From the NCBI GenBank assembly GCA_003550325.1, contig QKWP01000495.1, positions 206,479 through 270,478 of the forward strand: a stretch of DNA of 64,000 nt, given 5' to 3'. Source of the stretch: Gigaspora rosea. Its lineage: Eukaryota > Glomeromycota > Glomeromycetes > Diversisporales > Gigasporaceae. The position numbers and the translations under genes were made by a program. The notes beneath the pieces are model-generated. The model was given only the letters and a program-made list of their open reading frames with translations, did not search any database and was not told the origin of the DNA. Below are positions 23,068-34,659 of the stretch, piece after piece; within the stretch, counting starts at the first letter, position 1, and every line of letters starts with the position of its first letter.

Positions 23068-24273
23068 TTATTTAATTTTGGAATAATTTTTAAAATCTTC
23101 ACTTAAATTTTTATATAACACAGGAAAAGAATAATTTCGCGATTTGCGTTCTTTCTGACGCTCTGCTACGCGGTAAAATAGTGAACCCTTTATAGAAATA
23201 AAAAAAATTATTATTTAATGAAATCTTTTTGATGCGAGACATGCGAAAATGATAAATACATACATCAAATTGACTTCGGATGTCCTCTTTGGAAACAAGA
23301 CCATTTTGAGCGCACAACAAAAACAAAATACCCCATTCAAATATAGCACTGATCCATCCAAAAGGATCAATCGCGTTTGCATTACCATAAATTAAACGTC
23401 GAATATCATTAAAGCTCAGTCCACCTTTACCATCTCGATCATATTTTGAAAATATTTCTTCAAATTTCTCAGGAACAAACCGACCCTTATTTTTGTAAAT
23501 GGAAAAGAATATATTTTAATGACCATATATATTTTTATATTCATTATCATTATTAATCACAATATTAGTACCTCAGTATCAAAAGTTTCTGAATCTGAGC
23601 CGTGTTTTCCTTTATGAATCTTATCAACATAAATTTTAAAGAACGGATTTCCAAGAATAGGGATCCAACTCGATTGAGTGACATAGGCGAATCCAATATG
23701 AACGACAAATATGGCTCCAATACAAATAAAAAGATTGAAACCTAATCGACGGAAACCTAATTTATAAAAAAAAAAAACAATTAAAATCGTATCGTATAAA
23801 TAAATGACTAAATTTGATCTTGATAAATTTTATGAAGAGTGGTGGTAACCTCGAAACGTATCGAATGGTCGGATAACGCCATCACCGTCATCATCCCAAA
23901 ACTCGACGTGTTGTTGCAAGACCTATAATAAAGGGCTTGTCATATTTATATCTCTCAACTTTTTAAAATGAGATTTGCTTTGCAACAAGATATTAAATTA
24001 TTACCGTTTTGTTAGTAACCTGTTTTCCCTCGGTTCCTTTTGGCTTTTCTTTAGAAGCAGCAATGACAGCTCGTGGAAGGCCTGCATTCAAAGAACATTC
24101 AAAAAATTCAAAAAATGAACGAGAAAACACATCAAGTTTAAACCATATTTTTTTAGGATCTCACCAGCATTTCCTAAGGTACTTTCCAGACCAGAAGGTA
24201 CACGACGTTCAACAGTCGCTTGGTATTGAGGTATTGCGGTAATTTGTCCGTCAGTAATAAGAGGCGTTGCCAT
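23068..24273 (-). CDS. Caleosin (lipid-droplet Ca2+/haem peroxygenase family)
   Basis: Six exons on the minus strand join without a stop: 24273-24165, 24081-24005, 23922-23850, 23756-23572, 23485-23264, 23187-23068 (786 nt, 261 residues). All introns are GT...AG. Residues 63-94 hold the single caleosin EF-hand with its upstream histidine: QQHVEFWDDDGDGVIRPFD, with D72, D74, D76 and D83 in the Ca2+ loop. A hydrophobic stretch (95-113, LFICIGAIFVVHIGFAYVT) should insert in the lipid-droplet or ER monolayer. It is followed by IHKGKHGSDSETFDTEGRFV, the second conserved histidine region, and by PEKFEEIFSKYD, DPFGWISAIFEWGILFLL and GSLFYRVAERQ, all family hallmarks. Caleosins bind Ca2+ and many are haem-dependent peroxygenases of fatty-acid hydroperoxides on lipid bodies, a fitting role for an oleaginous fungus. 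Activity is not shown by sequence alone. The start is the first ATG before the conserved region, preceded by AATAAAG. This is the cleanest gene of the window. Confidence 0.93.
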
Positions 24274-25370
24274 CTTTATTATAATTTTAGTATTAATTAT
24301 TTCGTTATTTATGATAGATTTTTTGTTTTTTTTTGTTTTTTTTTTTTTTTTTGATATATATGTGTTTACAAAATTTCGAAGAAATAAATAAATCAAAAAA
24401 AAAAAAAACTGATAGGACAAGTTATCAAGATAATATTTTATATGTGATAGTGGTTGGCAATTTTATGATAGGTTTTATTACATCATGCTAAATTATTAAT
24501 GCTTATGTAGAGTATGAAATAATGACGTCCTGGTATTTTTTAGCTTTGTAAAAAGTCTTCTATAGCTTGTATATATTTGTTTATGAAGCATATCTTTCAT
24601 ATTCTTTAAACTCTATTATGATTAAGACCGTTGCGTCTATCGAGTTAGCGGACGAAAATAATACCAAATATGAAATCATGAGACTATGGTGCAAATTTTC
24701 ATATTACAGTATTATGAAGCTGATCAAGAATTTATAAACGTTTAAGAATAAACGTGTACTAAAGTGAACTATGACATATTTTCTTTAGTGTTATAAATGT
24801 TTCTGAAATAATAGTAAAAAAAAAAATGTATACGTAAATATAACGTAAGATCCGTTAATTAGTTACATCATACTATTTCTGTTGAATCGATGATCACATG
24901 TTAAATTTTCGATCTAGGACAAATATCAGAATGTTTCTTGGAGTTAGGGCTAACAAGGTAAGCCGCGTGAATATAGAAGCAGTTGAGTGATGTGGCTTGT
25001 TATTGGTTAATTGACAAGAATTTTGATTAGCTAAATAATTTTGTTACGTAGAATATAATATTGCAACTAGCCACACGTGCACTTTTGGTGCCTAATTTAA
25101 GTAGGTTCTACACTAGCTTCCATACCTACAACCCAACTACGGGAATTGTCTATTTAAACCCTCTGGTCCCTGCTTCTCCAATTACTACCTGACGCACTGA
25201 CGTATGCAGATTGTAGGGCCCCAACCCTATTTACATCGAAAGCCTAAGGGCTACTTTACCCAATATATCGTTACTATGCAAAGTAAATATTATTGTAATA
25301 GTTTAAAATGGTTAGGCCAGACCAATTTAATTCGGTGGTTTACGTTACCCCCCCCCCCTCTTACTTATAA
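24274..25370. other. Caleosin 5' flank, no gene seen
   Basis: It starts with T-rich tracts (24310-24360) that are A/T-rich promoter-like DNA for the caleosin on the minus strand. The remainder is AT-rich with no supported ORF. The short open frame 25204-25506 crosses an assembly join and is not credible. Confidence 0.4.
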
Positions 25371-25441
25371 AAATCACTTAATAAATTCGACAAAGAATCT
25401 GATTGNAAATCACTTAATAAATTCGACAAAGAATCTGATTG
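25371..25441. repeat. 35-bp perfect direct repeat around a single N
   Basis: 25371-25405 and 25407-25441 are identical (AAATCACTTAATAAATTCGA...GAATCTGATTG) and separated only by N at 25406. This is the footprint of two contig ends that overlap but were joined with one N. Read it as one copy. Confidence 0.85.
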
Positions 25442-26819
25442 GTCATTTGATCAGACAAACCAATCAAATTCTTTTATTGGATCCATTGATGAGGTACTGT
25501 ATTTAAGCCAAGTTTTATCGAATAAATAAAATACAAGACTTGTGTGACATTTCGATAACAATGAAAAGAGAGTTGGTTGTGTTGGAATTATCATGATTTT
25601 TATCATGGTTTCTATAAAAAAATTCTGTTACAAACCTATTCGAGACATAATACGTTTTAAGGTTGAGTTTGCATCGAAATTATTTTGATTTCTATAGTAA
25701 AAATTCTCATACAAAGTTTGCTCGTTATTCTAATAATATGGTCAGGGTTAAATTACGTAGTTCACGTTGGAATTCTTATAGTTCTATCACGAGTTACGAT
25801 TACACACCTTACTATGTGTGGGTGTGGCGTAGTTTCTGAAGAGCCCTTGCACTTAGTAAAAGGGTATAAATAAATGACGAGATATATAATGATTTGAAAA
25901 CAGCAAAGGTGAATCGAAAATATAATTCGAGTGATTCACGTGATCATGCGATCGATCAGGTTATCACGGGAATCAGAGTGTTGGGCAGGGTTAATGAGAT
26001 CGGGTACAAAGGGTACTGTTGCATCTAAAGTAGCCCCTATCTAAAAACGCCTGACTAAAATCAAGTCCCATTTTCATGCATGTATAATTTGAGTCAGGCG
26101 CTACTTTGGATGTATCAACGTCAGTTAGGCGAGACCAATTCGATTCGGTAGTTTACATTACCCTTTCTATTAGAAAATTTTTTTAATATTTTTGAGATAC
26201 ATGTATAGTTTTGGTATTTTGGTAATTTAGGCGGAGAATTTAATGCCGGGTGGAATTAGGATAATTAAGATAAAAAATGAAATGCAAGATTCCGAAACTT
26301 AAACCGCATAGAGTAATTATATACAGTAATTAATATATCGTTGCTATGCAAAGTAGCATATTATTGTAATAGTTTAAAATGGTTATTCGACCATGCACGT
26401 ACTTAAATCGCATAGAGTAATTATATAATTAATATATTGTTGCTATGCAAAGTAGCATATTATTGCAATAGTTTAAAATGGTTATTTGACCATGCAACGT
26501 CTAACACGCAAAGTTTATTTTGCCCTAATTTTTAAATCATACACCCAACAATAGACGAAATACCCCAGCAGGAAACCCAAGGCTATACTCATCATTGCAC
26601 ACAATTCCTGATATAGGCAGAGGCAAACAAATCGAGTAATTATATTATTATTATATCGTTACTGCATATTATTGTAATATATTGTTTAAAATGGTTCTTT
26701 AATTTATATTGTCTAAAATGGTTCTTTAATTTATATTGTCATAATTTAAACATACACGTGACCTCTTTCGAAAGCCCCAGTTATGCAAAATACAGGAAAC
26801 CCTCATCATTGCACAACAA
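25442..26819. other. Non-coding, with a 104-bp tandem repeat
   Basis: 26297-26400 and 26401-~26498 are tandem copies (ACTTAAACCGCATAGAGTAA...GTTGCTATGCAAAGTAGCAT...AATAGTTTAAAATGGTTATT). Partial copies are at ~25262-25315 and ~26640-26690. No gene recognised. Confidence 0.6.
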
Positions 26820-29800
26820 TTCTGATATAGGCAAATAGAGATGAATTCATGTGAAAAGTTTGTCCAATCAGAATCAAAAGAGCTACACCACTTAACTTGC
26901 CTGTAAACCATACAATACGTACTTTGTACTCCGTTCCTGGTATGCTATATGATCAGCTATAATTCTAACCCTAACACTAATATATATAACGCCTGATCAG
27001 TATGGTACAGATTTTAAAATTCGGGATGTACTATACTGATATGCTCATCCATATCATATTGATTTGCAAAAATACTAATTAATACCATACCGGTACCATA
27101 CTGTAATTTCCCATACTATACAATTCTGGTTATCCGTACAATTTTTTTACAATAAATCACCACAATAATCGGTAGGCTTTGTAACAAAATTTTACAGTAA
27201 ATTGTGATAGAAACCACAACTGATAATTCAAATACGAGCTAACTCAAAACCATACTGCATTGGGGTGTTCGATACTCTATGAAAATCAATCTATGTGTGG
27301 TATCATATAAAATTCTAATAAGACATCTTTCCTGATTAACCAATCTAGATTTCCAATCCGTATAGCATTTATCCGGATAAATACCCGGGTCAAATCACTA
27401 GTAACAACTAAAATTAATTTGCTATAGAACTTCCTACACTAAATTCGTAAATTCGATCTTAATCTTTTGATACAAAAAAAATTAATTATATTTCGCATAG
27501 CTCATTGCATTTGTCTGGCACGTTTCTTGTTAATTTATTAAATTCGAAATTGGCATTTCATTTTGTTAGATATTTGAAATAAACTATTCAAATTTGGTAT
27601 ATTTCAAATATAACAGCTTCATATTAGCATTTGTGGCCAAATTCGTAAATGAAATGAGTAAAGTGATGGCATTTTGTGCTCATATAGAATCCGGATGCAA
27701 TAATTGAATTCGGATTTATCCAGATTCGGAGTATCATCCAGATAAACAAAGTAGGATCCGAATTTAATCCGGATGACCCTTAAAGAATAGGATCGAAATA
27801 CTATAGACAAATATTAAACCGGGTGATGCTAGTTTCATCATAAAATATGAATAACACCTTATATAATGCTAAATTAGAATGATAAAATTCATTAAAATTA
27901 TATCGCTAATCTGAAATAAATTTTGTAGCGAATTTACCTGGTTATATAAATTTCAGAAACCGATTTATGAAATTCTTATTACTTTATATATAGATACCAG
28001 CTTTGCAAAAGTCCGGCCTTCATTAATAAATCAATCGATTTAAATCTTCAATTGCCAAAATTTTGATTTCAGAAATTGTTAATCATGTGTGAATTAAAAA
28101 TTACATAAAATTAATAAATCTCACTGCAAAATTATAAAAAATAAATTTTAATACGGTATAATGAATTTAAAAAACTTACTGCAAAATTATAAATTAATAC
28201 TGTAATTTTACATCCTACATGCATTCAATTAAAATTTCAATGTAATGAATTTAATAATAAACCTTTTACTGAATTCCTTTTGCAATTTAATAAAATAAAA
28301 CCCAATCAGCATTCAAAGTGCAACACTGATTTCTTTATTATGTATTATTATTAAATAAATAAATAAATATTTTGACATCAAATAAGTTAATTTTCTAATG
28401 CAAAAAATGTTATGAAATTTTTAAGAACATTAAAAATTTTAAAAAATATAAATTGAGAACATAATATCAAATTGAAAATTAAATATTGCTAACAATAAAT
28501 AATAGATCTGATAAACATAAAAATCAATAGATCAATAATAATTAAAGTATAGGGCAAATTTTGTTTGNTTCTGATATAGGCAAATAGAGATGAATTCATG
28601 TGAAAAGTTTGTCCAATCAGAATCAAAAGAGCTACACCACTTAACTTGCCTGTAAACCATACAATACGTACTTTGTACTCCGTTCCTGGTATGCTATATG
28701 ATCAGCTATAATTCTAACCCTAACACTAATATATATAACGCCTGATCAGTATGGTACAGATTTTAAAATTCGGGATGTACTATACTGATATGCTCATCCA
28801 TATCATATTGATTTGCAAAAATACTAATTAATACCATACCGGTACCATACTGTAATTTCCCATACTATACAATTCTGGTTATCCGTACAATTTTTTTACA
28901 ATAAATCACCACAATAATCGGTAGGCTTTGTAACAAAATTTTACAGTAAATTGTGATAGAAACCACAACTGATAATTCAAATACGAGCTAACTCAAAACC
29001 ATACTGCATTGGGGTGTTCGATACTCTATGAAAATCAATCTATGTGTGGTATCATATAAAATTCTAATAAGACATCTTTCCTGATTAACCAATCTAGATT
29101 TCCAATCCGTATAGCATTTATCCGGATAAATACCCGGGTCAAATCACTAGTAACAACTAAAATTAATTTGCTATAGAACTTCCTACACTAAATTCGTAAA
29201 TTCGATCTTAATCTTTTGATACAAAAAAAATTAATTATATTTCGCATAGCTCATTGCATTTGTCTGGCACGTTTCTTGTTAATTTATTAAATTCGAAATT
29301 GGCATTTCATTTTGTTAGATATTTGAAATAAACTATTCAAATTTGGTATATTTCAAATATAACAGCTTCATATTAGCATTTGTGGCCAAATTCGTAAATG
29401 AAATGAGTAAAGTGATGGCATTTTGTGCTCATATAGAATCCGGATGCAATAATTGAATTCGGATTTATCCAGATTCGGAGTATCATCCAGATAAACAAAG
29501 TAGGATCCGAATTTAATCCGGATGACCCTTAAAGAATAGGATCGAAATACTATAGACAAATATTAAACCGGGTGATGCTAGTTTCATCATAAAATATGAA
29601 TAACACCTTATATAATGCTAAATTAGAATGATAAAATTCATTAAAATTATATCGCTAATCTGAAATAAATTTTGTAGCGAATTTACCTGGTTATATAAAT
29701 TTCAGAAACCGATTTATGAAATTCTTATTACTTTATATATAGATACCAGCTTTGCAAAAGTCCGGCCTTCATTAATAAATCAATCGATTTAAATCTTCAA

Positions 29801-30316
29801 TTGCCAAAATTTTGATTTCAGAAATTGTTAATCATGTGTGAATTAAAAATTACATAAAATTAATAAATCTCACTGCAAAATTATAAAAAATAAATTTTAA
29901 TACGGTATAATGAATTTAAAAAACTTACTGCAAAATTATAAATTAATACTGTAATTTTACATCCTACATGCATTCAATTAAAATTTCAATGTAATGAATT
30001 TAATAATAAACCTTTTACTGAATTCCTTTTGCAATTTAATAAAATAAAACCCAATCAGCATTCAAAGTGCAACACTGATTTCTTTATTATGTATTATTAT
30101 TAAATAAATAAATAAATATTTTGACATCAAATAAGTTAATTTTCTAATGCAAAAAATGTTATGAAATTTTTAAGAACATTAAAAATTTTAAAAAATATAA
30201 ATTGAGAACATAATATCAAATTGAAAATTAAATATTGCTAACAATAAATAATAGATCTGATAAACATAAAAATCAATAGATCAATAATAATTAAAGTATA
30301 GGGCAAATTTTGTTTG
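26820..30316. repeat. 1748-bp perfect duplication around a single N
   Basis: 26820-28567 and 28569-30316 appear identical throughout (offset 1749), with N at 28568 between them. The same 63-codon minus-strand open frame appears at 27619-27810 and 29368-29559. As with the joins at 25406 and 32601, this is best read as an unmerged contig overlap, not as a biological tandem duplication. The sequence itself is AT-rich and non-coding. It contains a CCGGAT-rich repeat (27340-27820) related in inverted orientation to 33900-34025. Confidence 0.9.
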
Positions 30317-30430
30317 AAACATTTAATTGAGTCAAATTTAGAACTAGAGATAGATATTACAAATAAAAAATAATTTTTTTACTTCGAATATAGTGATTTA
30401 TAATTAAAAGCAATATATACTCTTGGATTC

Positions 30431-31379
30431 TTAATTTTCAGAGCTATCTTCAGCATCACCACTATTTTAAATAAAGAAAATCAACGTTATTTTTTAAAAA
30501 GTAATGATATTGGAAATTAGAATAAAGTACTTACCAGCTATTTTATTATTTAGATAATAAGTATATAAATGAATGTTTATTATTGAAATTGTTTTTTGAA
30601 GATTATTTATAGGATAATAAAAAATTACTTACAACGGGCTATTTATTATTTTAGATAAAGAATTAGATAAACCGAGGATTAAATTAATAATTTTCTAAAA
30701 TAATAATGATATTAAATAACAAAATAAATACTATACATACCAGCTATTGATTGTTTCAATAGTTAAATAAATGAAGATTGGTATTAAAGTCCCTTCAAAA
30801 AAAAATTATATTGATAAATGAATTACTTACCCACTATTCATTATTTAGATAAAAAAATATATATATATAAATCAAAGTATTTAAATTTATTTCAAAAATT
30901 AAATATATTGGATAACAGAAAAACTACTTACATTCTATTAATTATTTTTAACAAATAAGTATATAAATGAAAGAATAGCATTAAAATTGATTAAAAAATA
31001 ATTATATTAAGTAACAGAATAAAATACTTACTCGGACCTAATTATTTTTAATAAATTAGCATTAAAATTGATTAAAAAATAATTATATTGGATAACAAAA
31101 TAAAATACTTACCCGCTATTTATCATTTTATTAAATAGATATGAATTTAAATAAAAAATTTGTGTTAAAATTGTTTAAAAGATGATAACAAAAATATATA
31201 AGTATATAACTGAAAAATCAGCATTAAAATTGTTTCAAAAGATATTATATTGGAAATAGAATAAAGTAAAGTACTTACCTTTGACGTTTTTCAGGTTCCA
31301 TATTATTGTCTAATGGATGTGCCATAGCTGTAGCAACAGCAAAAACAGTCAATAAGAGCAGATAGAGATTGAATTTCAT
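30431..31379 (-). CDS. Secreted small peptide encoded by micro-exons
   Basis: Exon 1 (31379-31279) encodes a signal peptide (MKFNLYLLLLTVFAVATAMA), then HPLDNNMEPEKRQ, and ends in a phase-2 donor AAAG|GTAAGT. Then come seven micro-exons, each between TAG and GTAAGT or GTATGT: CGG (31113-31115), GTCCGA (31032-31037), AAT (30932-30934), TGG (30831-30833), CTG (30741-30743), CCCGTT (30633-30638), CTG (30535-30537). The last exon (30461-30431) encodes GDAEDSSEN and TAA. All micro-exons are multiples of three, so the frame stays open whichever are used. With all included the product has 52 residues, ending QSGSEIGCPFCGDAEDSSEN after a Kex2-like KR site. Intron-exon units of ~75-105 bp are tandem repeats of one another. 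The style (signal peptide, KR, short repeat-derived exons) resembles secreted effector-like peptides of mycorrhizal fungi. The splicing itself is predicted, not shown, and function is unknown. Confidence 0.65.
30462..31278 (-). repeat. Tandem intron/micro-exon units
   Basis: About eight units read on the minus strand as GTAAGTA...TTATTCTGTTATCCAATATA + ATTATTTTTTAATCAATTTTAATGCT...AAAATAATAAATAG. Spacing between successive micro-exons is 78, 103, 101, 90, 105, 101 and 76 bp. The first interval (163 nt) looks like two fused units with a lost micro-exon. Confidence 0.75.
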
Positions 31380-32101
31380 TTTGGGTTTTCTGTTAATATT
31401 TGTTAGTTTTACTTTTTGTTTAACTTTTACTTTTTGTTTCTTAGTTTTTTTATTCTTTTAAGCTTGTAAAATTGTGCGTGTATTTATAATAAATTGAAAA
31501 CAACTAAAAATAATTATTTAAGGAAAAATCATTGCAATTCTTTAAAAAGTTACTTTATTCAATATGAAACTAAAGAGCGTTAGCATATTTTCTTGGTTAC
31601 AAAAAACTATAAAATATTACGATAAACTTTTTCATGTGAATCTATTCTTTTACACGTTTTGAATGTTGGCAAATCATTCATAATGTATTTTCTTTTGTTA
31701 TGAAAAAATTTCCTCTTCCTCACTCATATCAAATCTACTTTTCACATGTTTAAATGTTGGCAAATCCTCCATAAAGTATTTCTTTGTTATGAAACAATTT
31801 GTCATATATGAATGTTGCTAAGGGAAAATGGAACTTCAAGCATATGAAATTTATATGATCGAGGTCCCATTTTCTTTTTGCGTCACTCATACATGTTATG
31901 CGTCGATAATCAATTTCCGTCATTCAGGGATTGACGTACGTTATTTACTGATTTTTACTGATCCATCAATAACACGAGTTATTGATGAAATTTTATGTTT
32001 AATAATGAATCAATAAAGTATAATAAAAATTAATAATTGAAGTTCAGTTAAATAATGATCATATAATTACTTTCTAAATCTTTTTTTTCTTTAATGATAT
32101 T
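31380..32101. other. 5' flank of the secreted-peptide gene
   Basis: Pyrimidine-rich on the minus-strand promoter side (ACTTTTTGTTT repeated at 31410-31440). An imperfect duplicate is seen around 31640-31790 (CACACGTTT / TTTTCACATGTTT...ATGTTGGCAAATC...AAAGTATTT). The ORF 31828-32016 has no recognisable motif and is not called. Confidence 0.35.
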
Positions 32102-32251
32102 ATGGAGCCGCAAACATATAATTTTCTGTCTCGTGAATCCTTCGATAGAATATCAGAAAAGCATGACAACCAAAAAAATATTAATCGAAGCTTAATGGGT
32201 ATTAATCGCTATAATGAATGTTCAAATATATTAAAAAATTTAAGCCTTTAG
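32102..32251 (+). CDS. Hypothetical short ORF / gene remnant
   Basis: A 49-codon frame (MEPQTYNFLSRESFDRISEK...NRYNECSNILKNLSL) has charged, protein-like composition unlike the surrounding low-complexity translations. A shifted continuation (KFKPLAPLKIKTLDY, then HWITNTFKILRIGMTEELNL up to ~32335) suggests a longer gene now broken, or an unrecognised intron. No family recognised. Confidence 0.25.
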   Translation: MEPQTYNFLSRESFDRISEKHDNQKNINRSLMGINRYNECSNILKNLSL

Positions 32252-32530
32252 CACCATTAAAAATTAAAACACTGGATTACTAATACTTTTAAGATACTTC
32301 GTATCGGTATGACAGAAGAACTTAATTTACTTAAATAAGATGAAAATAATTTGAGAACACAAATTTGCCTAATAGAGAATTTTTATTAAGTGATCTGTGC
32401 TGCGCATCAGGCGGCAGAACATGAAGGCCAAAAAAAAAACCTTGGAAAAAAAATATTATTTTTGTTGTTATCGACATTAAATTTAATTTTTTGTTTATTA
32501 ACGTTAATATAATTTTTTTTTTTTTTTAAT

Positions 32531-32671
32531 GATCCAAACCATACAAAAAATTAAACCCAAAAAAATTTATAACGGTCACTGCCGAAAAACCAGTTGTGAA
32601 NGATCCAAACCATACAAAAAATTAAACCCAAAAAAATTTATAACGGTCACTGCCGAAAAACCAGTTGTGAA
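32531..32671. repeat. 70-bp perfect direct repeat around a single N
   Basis: 32531-32600 and 32602-32671 are identical (GATCCAAACCATACAAAAAA...CCAGTTGTGAA) with N at 32601. This is another contig-overlap join. The true sequence has one copy. Confidence 0.85.
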
Positions 32672-32900
32672 ACAAAAACATGCACTTGCTGAAAAAATAA
32701 CTCAAAATGTTCGAGGAGTCGAGGAGGTGTGGCTATGTTTTGCAAGAATAAATAACAATATGAATGATGTTTTATTTAAATATGATATATATATTTTATA
32801 TTGGCAAACTTCATACCGATACCAATTTCAAAGTATAACATACGTTATTCTTGGATTCACAAATATTTCAAGTCAATCCTTGAATGACAGGAATCAATAA
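32602..32900 (+). CDS. Hypothetical ORF fragment
   Basis: The frame reads KKLNPKKFITVTAEKPVVKQ, then KHALAEKITQNVRGVEEVWL, with a stop at 32898-32900. The first part looks like genuine coding sequence and may be an exon of the gene begun at 32102. The C-terminal tail (FKYDIYILYWQTSYRYQFQS) is less convincing. Its start is obscured by the duplicated join at 32601. No family recognised. Confidence 0.25.
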
Positions 32901-34659
32901 ACGACGCATAACATACATATCAAGAGTTATAATATTAGAGATATTCTTCATTTTTCACTGATTTGTAATGTTTAAAAAGAAATAGAATAATCATTTAATA
33001 TTAAGATTAAGTATTGGTTGTTTTTATTTTTTAATTAACAGTATAAACGCATGTTTAAATTAAGGTAACAAAGGAATGGCAGAAAACATAGAGATTGTAT
33101 CCGTTGGGAAAACCTCTACCCGGTTACTATTAAAATTACCCAGATATCCTGATAAATTACTGTGTCACACAATTGCAAACTCTACCCGGGTACAATCACT
33201 AAGAAAACATCCATGATCAGGTGATTATGATTCAATAAACATATATTTAATTGCGTAAATTTTGTATAAATATTGTATACCGATATTAAATTCTGGCTGC
33301 ATTATGAAGTTGAACGATCAGAATTCACTTGATCGCGAATTTTTTCTGCTATCACTTTGTTACCTTTTTAATTATGAAATAAAACCTTTTTAAATAGAAA
33401 ACTTTTTTTGGAATGTAATTAGCGTTATCTTGATTGTAGATATTTAACTTTTATAATTTGAGAATGGTTTAAATGACTTTTATACATGAACGAATGGTAC
33501 AGACTGTAGAATTTGTTGATACCCAAGATGATCGAAAATAAATTATCCATTCTAAATATGACCATCAAACAATAATGTACAGTAACAATGAACTCTTTGT
33601 GCCATTATTGTCGGGGATGATGCTGAAATCGGATGATGTTGAAATTTTGATCTATTTTGATATGAGAACTAGCCAGTAGCTTCTATTTTCTTGTACCCAC
33701 GAGTTTTATAGAAACCGTAAATAATAAAATTATATTCTAAAAAATATAACATTAAATAAATGCTTGATGCGGTCTGTGAATTAGTCGTCATGATGAAGAT
33801 TTATAATAAGACAAAAAACTATTATTAGGTTTAACAAGTTTAAATTATAGTAGCTTCACTTATACTGCAGTATTAATCACTTACGAGAGTTAACAAAGGT
33901 AGTACCTCGATCCTATTCTTTAATTAAAGGCCATTCAAATCGAATCTGAATACTACTTTGTATATAACTTGAATCGGGATGAATCTGGATTCAATTATTC
34001 CATCCGTATTCTATATGAATCGGTTGGCAAACGGCCAAGGGCCAATTGGCTAATATTTAAATTTCGGTCAAAAATTTCTAACTTACACAATTTTAAAAAA
34101 GACTATACTGTATCAGAAAGTTGTTACGGTTTTATTATAAGGTATTAAAATAAATTATAAGGTACTGTATTAATAAATAAGAAAAAAAATTTTAATCTTT
34201 ATTTTTTTTAACAAATAACCAGATTTTAGTTCATTGCAATATTGATTTCTATATTTAATATTTTACCGATTTATTAANTACATACATACGCATACGTGCT
34301 GATATTATCTTGTAGCGGAATTTATCTTAAGATATATTGATAGAAGTTATTTGAAACTAATTTTTTTTTCAAAAAAAGAATTTGTATGCTTGTTATATTA
34401 ATAATATTAGAGTACATAGTATTTGTCATAAGCTCATGCTAAGAAAAAGAATAAGTAGTTTGTAGCGATCAGGTATTATTCCAAAAAAGATAATATTTTA
34501 ATAATACATTTACCATTTTTACACGGATTTCTATGTTTATTATTTACCGATTTAAAAAAATTTATTATATTTGGATCGACAGTAATCTTTATGTACAGTA
34601 CAGCAGTATCGCACATACTGATTGAATAGTAGAGTAATAGAGTATATAAAAACACCGTG
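32901..34659. other. Non-coding stretch with repeat fragments
   Basis: 33900-34025 is an inverted, diverged relative of 27690-27800 (CGATCCTATTCTTTAA...TTCAATTATT-CATCCG-ATTCTATATG). A single N at 34278 marks another contig join, here without an obvious duplicated flank. No gene seen. Confidence 0.4.

Noticed and set aside
24088..24420. 110-codon minus-strand ORF including the caleosin start
   Set aside because: It reads through caleosin intron 1 and upstream A-rich DNA. The spliced model with six consistent junctions is far better.
27619..29559. Two identical 63-codon minus-strand ORFs as a tandem gene pair
   Set aside because: They lie in the 1748-bp duplication around a single N, which is an assembly overlap. 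The peptide has no recognisable feature.
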